From Rubinisphaera margarita (GTDB lineage: Bacteria; Planctomycetota; Planctomycetia; Planctomycetales; Planctomycetaceae), in NCBI RefSeq assembly GCF_022267515.1, contig NZ_JAKFGB010000021.1, forward strand, positions 1 to 64,000: a DNA stretch of 64,000 nt. The letters run 5' to 3'. Made by a program: the position numbers and the translations under genes. How positions within the stretch are numbered: the stretch's first letter is position 1; each line of letters starts with the position of its first letter. Shown here in pieces: positions 23,051-33,175 of the stretch. The notes under the pieces are model-generated. The model was not told where the DNA came from and did no database searches. It saw only the letters and a program-made list of their open reading frames with translations.

Positions 23051-26000
23051 ATGAATTCACCGCTGATCCCCCGTTTGTCTCCACGAACGCTCTTGCCGCT
23101 ACTGCTACTCGTTGCCATGAGTAGCATCAGTGCACACGCAGCGGAGTCGAAGCCCAATGTGGTTTTCATCCTTGCCGATGATCTCGGCTGGAGCGACACA
23201 ACGCTGTTTGGGACGACGAACTTCTACAAAACCCCGAATATCGAACGACTTGCACAGCGAGGCATGACATTCACCCGGGCTTATTCCTCAAGCCCGTTAT
23301 GTTCACCGACGCGGGCGAGTGTGCTCACGGGACTCAGTCCGGCACGGCATGGCATCACTGCTCCGACTTGCCATTTGCCGAAAGTCATCCTGAAGCCGGT
23401 GCAGGCGACGAGCGGGCCGCCGAACAGGTTTGCGACACTGCCAGAATCGGCGTCGCGGCTCGACACCAGCTACTACACACTGGCGGAGATGTTCCAGGAC
23501 AACGGCTACGCGACCGGGCACTTTGGCAAATGGCATCTCGGGCATGAGCCCTACTCGCCGCTGGAACATGGATTCGATGTCGATGTGCCGCACCATCCGG
23601 GGCCGGGACCTGCGGGGAGCTATGTCGCTCCGTGGAAGTTTAAGGACTTCGATCATGATCCCGACATTCCGGATGAGCACATTGAAGACCGGATGGCCCG
23701 GGAAGCTGTCAGCTTCATGGAGAAGCATGCAGACAGGCCGTTCTTTCTGAACTACTGGATGTTCAGCGTGCATGCGCCTTTCGACGCGAAGCAGCCCTTG
23801 ATTGACAAATACCGTGAACAGGTCGATCCGAAAGACCCGCAACGCAGCCCCACTTACGCGGCGATGATTGAGAGCATGGATGATGCGGTAGGCACGCTGC
23901 TCGACACACTCGACAGGCTGAAACTCGCGGACAACACGATCATCATCTTCGCCTCGGACAATGGCGGGAACATGTACAATGAAGTCGATGGAACGACCGC
24001 GACGAGCAATGCCCCCTTGCGCGGCGGCAAGGCGACCATGTACGAAGGTGGTATGCGAGGTCCAGCGATTATCGTGCAGCCGGGTTCGATTGAGACCGGT
24101 TCGCGAAGTGACGAGATCATTCAAAGCAGCGACTTCTATCCAACGCTGCTCGAAATGCTGTCGATCGACGCTCAACCGAATCAGGAGTTTGACGGCATCA
24201 GCATTGTTCCGGCTCTGCAGGGCAGGTCGCTCAGTCGAGAAGCGATCTTCACCTACTTCCCGCATGCCCCGGGCGTTCCGGACTGGCTGCCGCCCTCAGT
24301 CAGCGTTCACAAAGGCGACTGGAAACTGATCCGCATCTTTCACGGCGGCGAGAACCGGAAACACCGATACAAGTTGTTCAATCTCAGGGACGACGTCGGC
24401 GAACAACACAACCTCGCAGGCGAGTTCCCGGAACTGGTGAAGCAACTCGACGCACTGATTGAACAGCACCTCGCCGACACTCAGGCCGTGCGCCCGTTGC
24501 CGAATCCCAGATTTGATCCGTCGAAGTACGACGTCACGCAGGAAGGGAATGCTGGACTCAAAGGCAGCGGAAAGCCTCCGAAGAAAAAGGCAGCGTCTCC
24601 GACCGCAAAACCTGTCGCGGGATGGCGGCCGGGCGGAACCTGCACATTGTCAGCATCGAAGACTGGGCTGCTGGTCAACAGTTCGGGCAATGACCCTTAT
24701 CTGAGCCATCGTCTGCCGAGGCCAATCGACGAAACGTCGTTCACTTTGCACATCACAATGACCTCGGATGCGAGTGGCAGGGGGCAAGTCTTCTGGCAGG
24801 AACAGGCAGCCGGTCCATTCACGGCTGAGCGCAGCCATCCCTTCGATGTCGAACACGACGGCACGGCGCACGAGTACGCCATCAAGTTCACAACAAGGAG
24901 TCCGCTGCTCGCTGTGCGAATCGATCCCTCAAGTGGTCAGGGCACGATCGAAATCTCCGACATTCGACTGGTCGGCGAGGACGGTGCGACGCACTACAGC
25001 CTGAAGTTGCCGACCGCGCCCGCCGTATCGATCAATCGCGAGCGAAAGCCCAACGTCATTGTGGTTTTCACAGATGACCATGGTTACGCTGATCTGAGCT
25101 GTCAGGGCATTTTCGACGACGTGAAGACGCCGCACATGGATGCCCTTGCGGCAGGCGGCGTCCGCATGACGGACGGCTACTGCACGGCGCCGCAGTGTGT
25201 TCCTTCGCGGGGGGGACTGATCAGCGGTCAGTACCAGACGAAGTGGGGACTGGAGTCGAATCCGCAGTTTCAGGACGCGGAAGTCATGAAGCGTTTCGAT
25301 GCACTCGAAACGATCCCCGAACGACTGAAGCGGGCGGGTTACGTTACAGGCATGGCCGGCAAATGGCATCTTGGGCCGAACCGGGCCGACATGATCGCCG
25401 CGCATGGATTTGACAAGGCCTTTCACAAGCACAGCAACGGGCCGGGCCATTGGAATATGAACCTCGACGGCGAAGACATCGAAGCTCAGGAGCAAAAGGG
25501 CGGCGACTATCACCTCGATATGATTTCAGACTTTGCCTGCACCTTTATCGATCGCTTTCACGACAAGCCGTTTTTCTTCTATCTCGCCTGCCGCGCACCG
25601 CATGTTCCTCTCGACGCTCCACAGCGTTACCTCGACCGCTTTCCCGGCGAGATGCCCGAGCGTCGTCGTCAGGCACTTGCGATGCTGTCCGCCGTCGATG
25701 ACGGTGTCGGTCAGATTATGAGCACGCTGCGAAAGCATGAACTCGAAGAAGATACGCTCATCTTCGTTATTGGCGACAACGGAGCACCGCTTAAGATTCA
25801 CAAGATCGATGCTCCCGGCGGCGGTCCCGGCTGGGATGGTTCGCTCAACGATCCTATGAACGGTGAAAAAGGGATGCTGACCGAGGGCGGAATTCGTGTT
25901 CCCTTCGTCGTTCACTGGAAGGGAACGATCCCCGGTGGTCAAACCTGTTCGCATCCCGTTATCGCTCTCGATGTCGGCGCGACAGCCTGCGCACTTGCCG

Positions 26001-26425
26001 GCCTGCCCGATGATCCGGCTCTCGACGGGGTCAACCTGATCCCCTACCTGACTGGACAGAATGAGGAGGTTCCGCACGAAGTGCTCTACTGGCGGTGGCT
26101 CGGTCAGTCAGCCATCCGCAAGGGAAAGTGGAAATACCTGCGCAGCGACACCCGTGAGTATCTCTTCGATCTGGAAGCGGACTTCGAGGAGACGAACAAC
26201 CTTTTGAAGAGTTCGCCGGAGTTAGCGGCATCGCTGCACGCCGACTTGAAGGTTTGGGCGGACACGCAGTCTCCCCCTGGCATCTGGGCCATGAAGTCGG
26301 AAGGCATGAGCCGCAATGCCGCAGAATTTTATGACTGGTACATCGAGGGAATTCGGGATGTGCCTACTCCGGCGGCTAACCCGCAGCAACGGCGAGGCGC
26401 CAGGAAAAGTAGGAAGGCTAATTAG
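23051..26425 (+). CDS. Double sulfatase: two complete sulfatase domains in one chain
   Basis: 1,124 residues from the ATG at 23051, which begins a signal peptide ending near SAHAAE. Domain 1 (about 34-490) has the metal site FILADDLGWSD and the formylglycine motif CSPTR at Cys84. A beta-sandwich-like insert (about 530-660) follows. Domain 2 (about 670-1090) has a second metal site VVFTDDHGYAD and formylglycine motif CVPSR at Cys716, plus GKWHLGP. Both domains keep their key residues, so both may be active once the cysteines are matured. Two sulfatases fused this way could remove two different sulfates from one glycan. The gene ends at 26425, sharing a base with the next start. Confidence 0.88.
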   Translation: MNSPLIPRLSPRTLLPLLLLVAMSSISAHAAESKPNVVFILADDLGWSDTTLFGTTNFYKTPNIERLAQRGMTFTRAYSSSPLCSPTRASVLTGLSPARHGITAPTCHLPKVILKPVQATSGPPNRFATLPESASRLDTSYYTLAEMFQDNGYATGHFGKWHLGHEPYSPLEHGFDVDVPHHPGPGPAGSYVAPWKFKDFDHDPDIPDEHIEDRMAREAVSFMEKHADRPFFLNYWMFSVHAPFDAKQPLIDKYREQVDPKDPQRSPTYAAMIESMDDAVGTLLDTLDRLKLADNTIIIFASDNGGNMYNEVDGTTATSNAPLRGGKATMYEGGMRGPAIIVQPGSIETGSRSDEIIQSSDFYPTLLEMLSIDAQPNQEFDGISIVPALQGRSLSREAIFTYFPHAPGVPDWLPPSVSVHKGDWKLIRIFHGGENRKHRYKLFNLRDDVGEQHNLAGEFPELVKQLDALIEQHLADTQAVRPLPNPRFDPSKYDVTQEGNAGLKGSGKPPKKKAASPTAKPVAGWRPGGTCTLSASKTGLLVNSSGNDPYLSHRLPRPIDETSFTLHITMTSDASGRGQVFWQEQAAGPFTAERSHPFDVEHDGTAHEYAIKFTTRSPLLAVRIDPSSGQGTIEISDIRLVGEDGATHYSLKLPTAPAVSINRERKPNVIVVFTDDHGYADLSCQGIFDDVKTPHMDALAAGGVRMTDGYCTAPQCVPSRGGLISGQYQTKWGLESNPQFQDAEVMKRFDALETIPERLKRAGYVTGMAGKWHLGPNRADMIAAHGFDKAFHKHSNGPGHWNMNLDGEDIEAQEQKGGDYHLDMISDFACTFIDRFHDKPFFFYLACRAPHVPLDAPQRYLDRFPGEMPERRRQALAMLSAVDDGVGQIMSTLRKHELEEDTLIFVIGDNGAPLKIHKIDAPGGGPGWDGSLNDPMNGEKGMLTEGGIRVPFVVHWKGTIPGGQTCSHPVIALDVGATACALAGLPDDPALDGVNLIPYLTGQNEEVPHEVLYWRWLGQSAIRKGKWKYLRSDTREYLFDLEADFEETNNLLKSSPELAASLHADLKVWADTQSPPGIWAMKSEGMSRNAAEFYDWYIEGIRDVPTPAANPQQRRGARKSRKAN

Positions 26426-27852
26426 TGAGGCGTCTACTAATTCAAATCGGCTCGGTCCTGTGTGTCATGCTTGCGAGTGCTGCGAATGCGACCGAGCATC
26501 CCAACATTCTGTTTGTCCTGACGGAAGATCAAGGCGCGCACTTGAGCCTGCTTGGCACGCCGGGACTGAACACGCCTCATATGGATGCGCTGGCGACATC
26601 CGGAACGTACTTCACCAACGCTTTTGTCGCATACCCCGTTTGCTCGGCATCTAAAGCGGCCCTTTTCACCGGGCTGCACAGCCACACGAATGGCATTCTG
26701 AACAATACGCACAACTTCCATAAGCCGGCTGCTCAGGTCACGGATCCCGAGCGGAACCTCAAGCTCGCTCGCATCAATCGCGTACGCAGCGAGTTCCTGA
26801 CCCTGACCGAGATTCTGAAAGCCAACGGATATTACCAGGGAGTCACGCACAAGCTGCACGTGTTACCCAACGAGAAGTTTCCATACGACGAGTTTCTACA
26901 CGGCTCGCGGGCGGAGATATCGGGTTTCATCAGGAACGCAGCTTCGCGAAAGCAGCCGTGGTTTCTGATGGTCAATATCCCGAACTCACATCGACCGTAC
27001 CCGAACAGCGACAAGACTCCGATCCGTGTCAATCCAGATGAAATCAGGTTGCCGGCGTTCCTGCCGGACTCGCCCGCCGTTCGCAAGGACTGGGCCGAGT
27101 ATCTGGCTGCAGTCGAACAGGCGGATGCATTGACCGGTCAGGCTCTGGAGGTGCTCAGGCAATCCGGCCAGAACGACAACACCATCGTCTTCTTCATGAG
27201 CGATCACGGGCCGACATTTCAGCACGGCAAGATGACACTGTACGACCTTGGCCTGCGGGTGCCGCTGATGGTTCGCGGGTCGGGCATACGGCAGGGATCC
27301 GTCTGCGACGAACTGGTCAGTGAACTCGATTTGCTTCCGACCATTCTGGAACTGTGCGGCATCCAACAGACATTCGACTATCCGCTTCACGGTCACTCGA
27401 TCAAAGGCTTGCTGACAGGAGCCACGAACGCAAAGGGACACGACTACATTTTTGCGGAGATTTCCAATCGAGGCCCACTGCCTAACGACGGGATGCAGGA
27501 ACGCAGCGTCTTCGACGGTCGCTGGAAGCTGATTTATCGCGAGAACGTGGAAGCCGCGTGGCGGCACGTGAACGCCGATAGTCGCCAGTTCAAAGTCTGG
27601 GGCAATCGCACGTACGCGGAAACGATTCGGCTGAAAGACACGTTCCCACGGCAGTACCAGATCCTCGCCGAAATGGACCCGCAGAACCTCGGCGGGACTG
27701 TGCCGACTCTGGAACTGTACGACCTCGCATCTGACCCGGACGAAATGCAGAGCTTCGCGGCGGTCGCCGAGCATCAAGGCAAACGGGAACAGCTACTGGA
27801 CGCGTTGCGGAAATGGATTAACGAGACTAATGACCCGGCTGTGAATCCATAA
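26425..27852 (+). CDS. Secreted sulfatase with atypical CSASK active-site motif
   Basis: 475 residues starting at a GTG that overlaps the previous TAG (TAGTG), so translation is probably coupled to the double sulfatase. The signal peptide ends near ANATE. The sulfatase fold is shown by LFVLTEDQGAHLS (metal site), MSDHGPTFQHGK and LYDLASDPDEM. The residue to be converted to formylglycine is Cys73, but its motif is C-S-A-S-K rather than C-x-P/A-x-R. The final Arg is replaced by Lys and the Pro by Ala. It may still be matured, or it may be a divergent subfamily. Neighbours suggest a sulfated-glycan pathway. Confidence 0.82.
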   Translation: MRRLLIQIGSVLCVMLASAANATEHPNILFVLTEDQGAHLSLLGTPGLNTPHMDALATSGTYFTNAFVAYPVCSASKAALFTGLHSHTNGILNNTHNFHKPAAQVTDPERNLKLARINRVRSEFLTLTEILKANGYYQGVTHKLHVLPNEKFPYDEFLHGSRAEISGFIRNAASRKQPWFLMVNIPNSHRPYPNSDKTPIRVNPDEIRLPAFLPDSPAVRKDWAEYLAAVEQADALTGQALEVLRQSGQNDNTIVFFMSDHGPTFQHGKMTLYDLGLRVPLMVRGSGIRQGSVCDELVSELDLLPTILELCGIQQTFDYPLHGHSIKGLLTGATNAKGHDYIFAEISNRGPLPNDGMQERSVFDGRWKLIYRENVEAAWRHVNADSRQFKVWGNRTYAETIRLKDTFPRQYQILAEMDPQNLGGTVPTLELYDLASDPDEMQSFAAVAEHQGKREQLLDALRKWINETNDPAVNP

Positions 27853-27929
27853 CTCTCTCGAGCAGTTATTTCCCCCCCCCTTTCACGAAACTTGCGCGTG
27901 AACTTCCCCTCGACGTGAGAACGTACAAC

Positions 27930-30900
27930 ATGAAAAAGATACTCGCCGTCATCGCTGCGATCGTGCTCGCTCCGCCTTTGGCATCGCGCGCCTCCGACGC
28001 AGTCATCGTCGAAGAGGGTCAACCACGGGCGGAGATCGTCATTTCTGCCAGCCCCTCACGCATGCAGCGGGTTGCGGCACATGAATTTCGGAGGAACATC
28101 GAGAAGATCAGCGGTGCGAGACTGCCCATCGTCACCGCACCGAGCGGGCGAGCCGTGAAGATCTTCATCGGCGCAAGCCCGCAGAATCCTGTGAACGCAG
28201 AGGGTTTGAAGGACGGCGCGTATCGCATCGCAACGGGAGAGGACTGGATGGCGCTTGTCGGCGACGACAGCGAGTTCACGCCCCGGGAGCCATTTGCGAA
28301 GAACAACGGCGACATCCCGCGGGCACAGGCAGAGTGGGAGCAGATCGTTGGGGCACCGTACGGAATGCCGGCTCGCGGTCTTTACAAGAATCGCCTTCGA
28401 CTGCCCGGCGAGACAGGGAAGCCCGACGGCGTGATCACGGAGCCGAAAGAGGTGCTTGAAATCTGGGGGCTCGACGAACGCGGCAGCTTCAACGCGGTTT
28501 GCGGTTACTTTCGCAAGCTCGGCGCACGCTGGTATCTGCCGGGCGAACTGGGCGAAGTGCTGCCGTCGATGAGTACGATTCCGCTGCCGCGGATCAATGA
28601 AACCGAGCAACCAGACTTTCCATTGCGGCAGTTCAATTTCCGCTTCAGCACCGCAGGTCCAGAGACTTCGATGTGGGTCATGCGGCTCGGTCTGCGTAAC
28701 GATGAGCAACTGCAGATCGCTCACGGCATTTCCACAATGACGAACCATCAGGCTGTCTTTGACGCACATCCGGACTGGTTCGCGATCTACGGCGGCAAGA
28801 CCGATTTCAAGCCAGGCGACTCGAAGTGCCAGGTCTGCTACTCCAACGACGAGCTTTTCGATGAGACCGTACGCTGGGCGCGAACGGTGCTCGACACCTA
28901 CGAGTTTGAAACCGTCTCCATTATGCCTCCGGACGGCTACACCGCGATCTGCCAATGCGAGAAGTGCAAAGGCAAGGACTCGCCTGATCGCAACGAGCGC
29001 GGTCTGCTTAGCGACCACGTGTGGGACTTCGTCAATCGCGTGGCGAAGGAGATCGCGATAACGCATCCGCGCGCCAAGGTGCTGAATTGTGCCTATGGCG
29101 TCTACACGCTGCCACCGTTGAAGATCGAGAAACTCGAACCGAACGTGCAGGTGTGCATCGTCGGTGGTCGCCGTCCGATCAACAAACGCGGCGTCAAAGG
29201 CGAGGGTGAATCCGCGCCGGACGCGTTGCGTGCCGCATGGCTGAAGAAGACCGACAATCCACTGCTGATCTTCGAGAACTATCCCTTCACTGGCCGTGGC
29301 TGGTATCTGCCCAGTTTCGCCGCGCATGCGATCGGCGACACCGTCAGCGCGACTAAGGGCATCTCGGGGGGCGAGGACATTTGGCTCAGCGTGGCCCAGG
29401 ATTTCGCCACGAAAGACATCGGCTTCAATCACTTCCTGGTCTACTTCACCGCCCGGATGTACTGGGGCGGCACGGATGCGAATGTGGACACGATGCTGCG
29501 CGAATACTGCCGCCTGTTCTACGGCCCCGCCGAGAAAGAGATGCTCACATTCTTCAACTTCTGCGAGGCGAACTGGCAAGCGATGGATAAGGATAAGGCG
29601 AAGGCTGATGAAGCACTCACGCTCTTCGCCAATGCAAAGACGAAAGTTGATCCCGTCAGCGTATATGGTCAACGTATTGCCCTGATAGACGACTATCTCA
29701 AAGGTTTGCGCATGAAGACCGAGCAACTCGGCCAGAAACGCGGTCCCGTGCCCAAGGTGCGGCTGGTCGGGGATGCGCACGATATCATCATTGATGGCAA
29801 GCTCGACGACGAGTACTGGCAGACATGCCCCGTTGCCGCCACGGGAACATTTCGCGAGCTGCAAACCGGTCGCACGCCCATCTTCGGCACATCGTTCAAG
29901 GCCGGCTGGCAGGGGAGCAATCTATACTTCGCCTTTCGTTGCAACGAGCAACCTGGCGAGAAACCTGTCACGGCATCGACTCGAGATGACGATCAGGCCA
30001 TCTGGCACGGCGATCTGATCGAGATCGAGCTGGCCACCGAAATGCACTCGTATTATCAGATCGCCATCAGTCCCGCCGGCCACCTCGTCGATCTCGATCG
30101 AGGGGCGGCCAAAGGACAATGGATCGGCTGGGACTCGAAGGCCGAAGTCGCCACGCACATCGCCGACGATCACTGGACGGTCGAGATCCGCTTCCCCGTC
30201 ACGACGGACGAAAACGATCCGCTGAATCAGGTGGTCGGTCGGCATCCTACGCAAAGTCTGCCATGGCATATCAACCTTTGCCGCCAGCGTATCCGCGAGG
30301 ACGGCCGGGAGCTGAGTGCCCTCTCTCCGACCGGAACGCCGGGTTTCCACGAGCCGATGAAGTTCGCGCACTTCTACGATGGAAGGTCGCATCAGTTCGA
30401 GGCCGATCCGGGCGTCACCGACTTCGTAATTGGTTTCCAGAAAGCCGCGAAAGCTCGTAAGGCTGCGGACTTTCTCGCACTCGCCGAGTTGGAGAACATC
30501 ACCGATCTGCAAAAAGCAGCCGCGCTGGAGCAAGCCGCGCTGCTCGACAAAGCCAGCGCTGCTGCCATCATCCCTCGAATTCCGATCGAAGCCGTAAAGA
30601 AAACCGCACAGATGCAGAGTCTTCTCACGCACGGCAAGGCGTTGGAACTGATTTCGCAATTTTCCGAGGAAGATTTGACTCGCTGGCCCTTCTGGAAGCG
30701 CGGAGACGGTTACCACTTACGCGGGCGAGCCTACTCGGTCGTCAAAGATGGTACCAGAGCCGAAGCCGATCTCACAGAGGCGCTCCAGTGGATCAGCGAC
30801 CCTCGGACGCGTAATTCTCTGTTACTCACGCTCGGCTGGAATCGTGAACACAACCTCGGCGACGACGACAGAGCATTAGAATCATTCAGCGCCATCGTCG

Positions 30901-31103
30901 GCGGCCGTGAGCGGATTGGCGGCGCGGATGAATACGGTGCGTTGCAGGGCATCGCCCGAATACTGACCCGGCGCGGTCAATATGACGAAGCCCTTCGCAC
31001 TCTGAACCGGGCCGAGCCTGACAAGCTGAAAGGCACGTGGCGGGAAAACATCCGCAAGTCACTTGAAGCGGTCAACGAAGCGAAACGCGAAGACGCCAAA
31101 TGA
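27930..31103 (+). CDS. DUF4838 glycosidase-like protein with CBM9-like and TPR-like C-terminus
   Basis: 1,057 residues from the ATG at 27930, with a signal peptide ending near ASRAS. Residues about 30-110 resemble the N-terminal beta domain found before alpha-glucuronidase-type barrels. Residues about 150-520 match DUF4838 (FRKLGARWYLPGELGEVLP, PPDGYTAICQCEKCKGKD). Residues about 609-810 look like a CBM9-type sugar-binding domain (IIDGKLDDEYWQTC). The remainder is helical and TPR-like. It lies 77 bases after the sulfatase gene, across a run of C residues near 27875-27884. A likely role is hydrolysis of an acidic or sulfated glycan after desulfation; the bond cleaved is unknown. Confidence 0.72.
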   Translation: MKKILAVIAAIVLAPPLASRASDAVIVEEGQPRAEIVISASPSRMQRVAAHEFRRNIEKISGARLPIVTAPSGRAVKIFIGASPQNPVNAEGLKDGAYRIATGEDWMALVGDDSEFTPREPFAKNNGDIPRAQAEWEQIVGAPYGMPARGLYKNRLRLPGETGKPDGVITEPKEVLEIWGLDERGSFNAVCGYFRKLGARWYLPGELGEVLPSMSTIPLPRINETEQPDFPLRQFNFRFSTAGPETSMWVMRLGLRNDEQLQIAHGISTMTNHQAVFDAHPDWFAIYGGKTDFKPGDSKCQVCYSNDELFDETVRWARTVLDTYEFETVSIMPPDGYTAICQCEKCKGKDSPDRNERGLLSDHVWDFVNRVAKEIAITHPRAKVLNCAYGVYTLPPLKIEKLEPNVQVCIVGGRRPINKRGVKGEGESAPDALRAAWLKKTDNPLLIFENYPFTGRGWYLPSFAAHAIGDTVSATKGISGGEDIWLSVAQDFATKDIGFNHFLVYFTARMYWGGTDANVDTMLREYCRLFYGPAEKEMLTFFNFCEANWQAMDKDKAKADEALTLFANAKTKVDPVSVYGQRIALIDDYLKGLRMKTEQLGQKRGPVPKVRLVGDAHDIIIDGKLDDEYWQTCPVAATGTFRELQTGRTPIFGTSFKAGWQGSNLYFAFRCNEQPGEKPVTASTRDDDQAIWHGDLIEIELATEMHSYYQIAISPAGHLVDLDRGAAKGQWIGWDSKAEVATHIADDHWTVEIRFPVTTDENDPLNQVVGRHPTQSLPWHINLCRQRIREDGRELSALSPTGTPGFHEPMKFAHFYDGRSHQFEADPGVTDFVIGFQKAAKARKAADFLALAELENITDLQKAAALEQAALLDKASAAAIIPRIPIEAVKKTAQMQSLLTHGKALELISQFSEEDLTRWPFWKRGDGYHLRGRAYSVVKDGTRAEADLTEALQWISDPRTRNSLLLTLGWNREHNLGDDDRALESFSAIVGGRERIGGADEYGALQGIARILTRRGQYDEALRTLNRAEPDKLKGTWRENIRKSLEAVNEAKREDAK

Positions 31104-31149
31104 ACATCGCACATTTACAACTGAGATCAGAATCGATCCTCCCATTAAA

Positions 31150-31638
31150 TGGATGTGGATGGAGCACTGGCTCGACTGGAGCGAATCAGCGGGCCGGCTT
31201 CACGAACTCATGGTTGGCGACAGCAACGGGGATGGTCTGAGCGATATCTTTGCTCGCTCCGCCGACGGTTGGTGGCACGCAGCAGAGTCGACAGGAAGTT
31301 CATTCGTGGACCGCCCACTGGCCGAATGGTACGCGGCTCTCGATTGGCGTTATGTGCATATTGGAAGTTTTGCAGTAACGCTTCCGCTACCTGCGAATGC
31401 AACGACCCCGGAAAGCATCGTGCCTCGGTCTCCGTCAGCTCTCACAAGTACGGATGACACAACGTCGCTCGTCACTCGCTGGGCTGGCAATCCGAGTATC
31501 CCCGCCAAGTCGCTCCTTACGGCAGAATCAATGCCGTTACAGACATTGTCTTCCGAAGAAGGCGAATGGAGAGAGTCCGACTATGATGAGTTCAGCCGAG
31601 TTGACCTGCTCCAGTATCTCGACGGAATCAGGCGGTAA
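31150..31638 (+). pseudogene. C-terminal fragment of an FG-GAP/VCBS repeat protein
   Basis: An open frame beginning inside the previous gene's tail (possible starts at 31063 and 31150) and ending at 31638. Residues such as LMVGDSNGDGLSDIFARSADGWWH form one FG-GAP-type calcium-binding repeat, common in very large planctomycete surface proteins. It then passes to a Ser/Thr-rich tail ending EFSRVDLLQYLDGIRR. No signal peptide and no further repeats remain. I take it as the 3' end of a lost large gene. Confidence 0.5.
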
Positions 31639-31970
31639 CTGAGTCGGGTGACAGAGCTCGTCAGCAGATCGTTCTGCTTCGTCTGACAACAAAGAGCCGA
31701 AGCATCGTCCTGTTCCCTGTCGTTGGCCGAACCTGCTTCGGCGAGACAGAGGAAGTGGTTCTCCTGCATCGGATGACTCCAGAGAACGCGAACTCGACCA
31801 GGGTTCGGGCTGTTGCGGGGTGTTCGCGACGGCCCGCGCGGATATGATCACGACGACGCGAAGGAGGTCATTCACGCTATTGGCAGGAATCCAGGAATCG
31901 GGTTCCGGCGAGATCTCTCAGTATGACCATGACCGCATCATGGTCGCATTGTCACCTTGGAGGGACATCC
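31639..31970. other. Intergenic region upstream of the MtfA-like gene
   Basis: 332 bases. An upstream in-frame ATG at 31923 precedes the preferred GTG start of the peptidase. I see no clear promoter, terminator or gene. Confidence 0.3.
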
Positions 31971-32729
31971 GTGTGGAATTTGTTGCGGGCGATTGTACGC
32001 CCTGAGGATAAATCGAGTCCGTTGCCCGATACGTGGCAGCAAATCCTGAAAGTGAATGTTCCCTATCGGAATTCGTTGAGCGTGGAGATGAGGGAACGGC
32101 TCGACGCGGGGATCAGGCGGTTCGTCGAACACAAGTATTGGGAGGGGTGCAATGGACTGTCCGTGACCGACGAGCATCGTCTGACGATTGCGGGACATGC
32201 AATGAGACTGACGCTGGGGTTCGACGACGATCACTTCGACGATGTCAAAAGCATACTACTCTATCCGACGACGTATCGAGCCGTGACGAAAGACCACATC
32301 GGCAGCGGAGTCATCATTGAAGGTCAGTCCGACAGACTCGGCGAAGCATGGTACCGCGGACCGGTGATTCTGGCCTGGTCTGACATTCAGGATGAGATCG
32401 CACAATCGCCGTCGAAACGAAACGTCATTCTGCATGAGTTCGCACACCAGCTGGATTTTCGCAATGGGCGAGATGCTGATGGAGTTCCTCCCATCGAATC
32501 AGAGACGGATGCCGAGCGCTGGTTGGATGTCATGAGACAGGGGTTTGAGCGGCTTTGTGACGATTGCCGTCATCGACGCAGGCCGGTTCTCGACTGCTAC
32601 GGCACCACGAATCGCGCTGAGTTCTTCGCGGTCGCGACGGAAGCGTTCTTTGAGACGCCGGAAGACCTGAAGCGGGACTGGCCCGAGTTGCATGCCGAAC
32701 TCCGTCGGTTCTTTCGACAGGACCCGTAG
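31971..32729 (+). CDS. mtfA: MtfA-like zinc-dependent peptidase (M90)
   Basis: 252 residues from a GTG at 31971 with GGAGGG six bases upstream. The in-frame ATG at 31923 would add 16 unconvincing residues and has no ribosome site. The zinc motif HEFAHQLD (HExxH) lies near residue 148, followed by NRAEFFAVATEAFFE, which carries the third-ligand Glu expected in MtfA. Length and order fit E. coli MtfA, which binds the Mlc repressor and thereby affects PTS glucose uptake. Planctomycetes often have the gene without Mlc, so the partner here is unknown. It is a stand-alone gene between an FG-GAP remnant and an esterase. Confidence 0.85.
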   Translation: MWNLLRAIVRPEDKSSPLPDTWQQILKVNVPYRNSLSVEMRERLDAGIRRFVEHKYWEGCNGLSVTDEHRLTIAGHAMRLTLGFDDDHFDDVKSILLYPTTYRAVTKDHIGSGVIIEGQSDRLGEAWYRGPVILAWSDIQDEIAQSPSKRNVILHEFAHQLDFRNGRDADGVPPIESETDAERWLDVMRQGFERLCDDCRHRRRPVLDCYGTTNRAEFFAVATEAFFETPEDLKRDWPELHAELRRFFRQDP

Positions 32730-33175
32730 CAGGCCGGATAGGTTGTCATTCTGAGGCCAAAGCGGTGTAAACACGCGATCTGCGCCCAGTGGACGGAAAG
32801 ACGGGGCGGCTCCATCTGGGGCACCTGCTGCTCCAAGTCCTCCGAAGACGACGATCGCAATCCCGCGTCCATGGCAGGTTAAAGCCGCCGAGGCACGCGC
32901 GGCAGTGAGCGAGTCATTGCCGGCATCGCACAAGAACAGTCTTATGCTATGCTGCCGATACTTTTGGGGCAGGCAGACGCAGTGAGTCCGTTCGCATGAG
33001 CACATTGTGTCCGTCGAAGACTTTGCACTCGAGTTGACACGACAACTGCGCCGAGTGCGTGGATCGCTTGTCGTTTGTGTTTTCGAAGCGGTCGACGCTG
33101 TCGGTCTGAACCTGTCTCCGATCAAGACGGCGATGTTCGTCCTCCTGCCTTCTTTCGAGAATCTGCGGAGATGTT
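32730..33175. other. Intergenic stretch, no supported gene
   Basis: 446 bases. Open frames here overlap the start of the next gene in other frames and look spurious. A TATGCT hexamer (32943-32948) may be a -10 element, but the TTGCCG upstream is 20 bases away, which is too far for a confident promoter. Confidence 0.3.

Noticed and set aside
27875..27884. Run of about 10 C residues between the sulfatase and DUF4838 genes as a phase-variation switch
   Set aside because: The tract is between genes, not in a coding region or clear promoter spacer, so a switching role is speculative.
28056..29864. 602-codon minus-strand open frame
   Set aside because: It is fully antisense to the DUF4838 gene, which has a signal peptide and recognisable domains. 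The antisense protein is Arg/His/Leu-rich without motifs.
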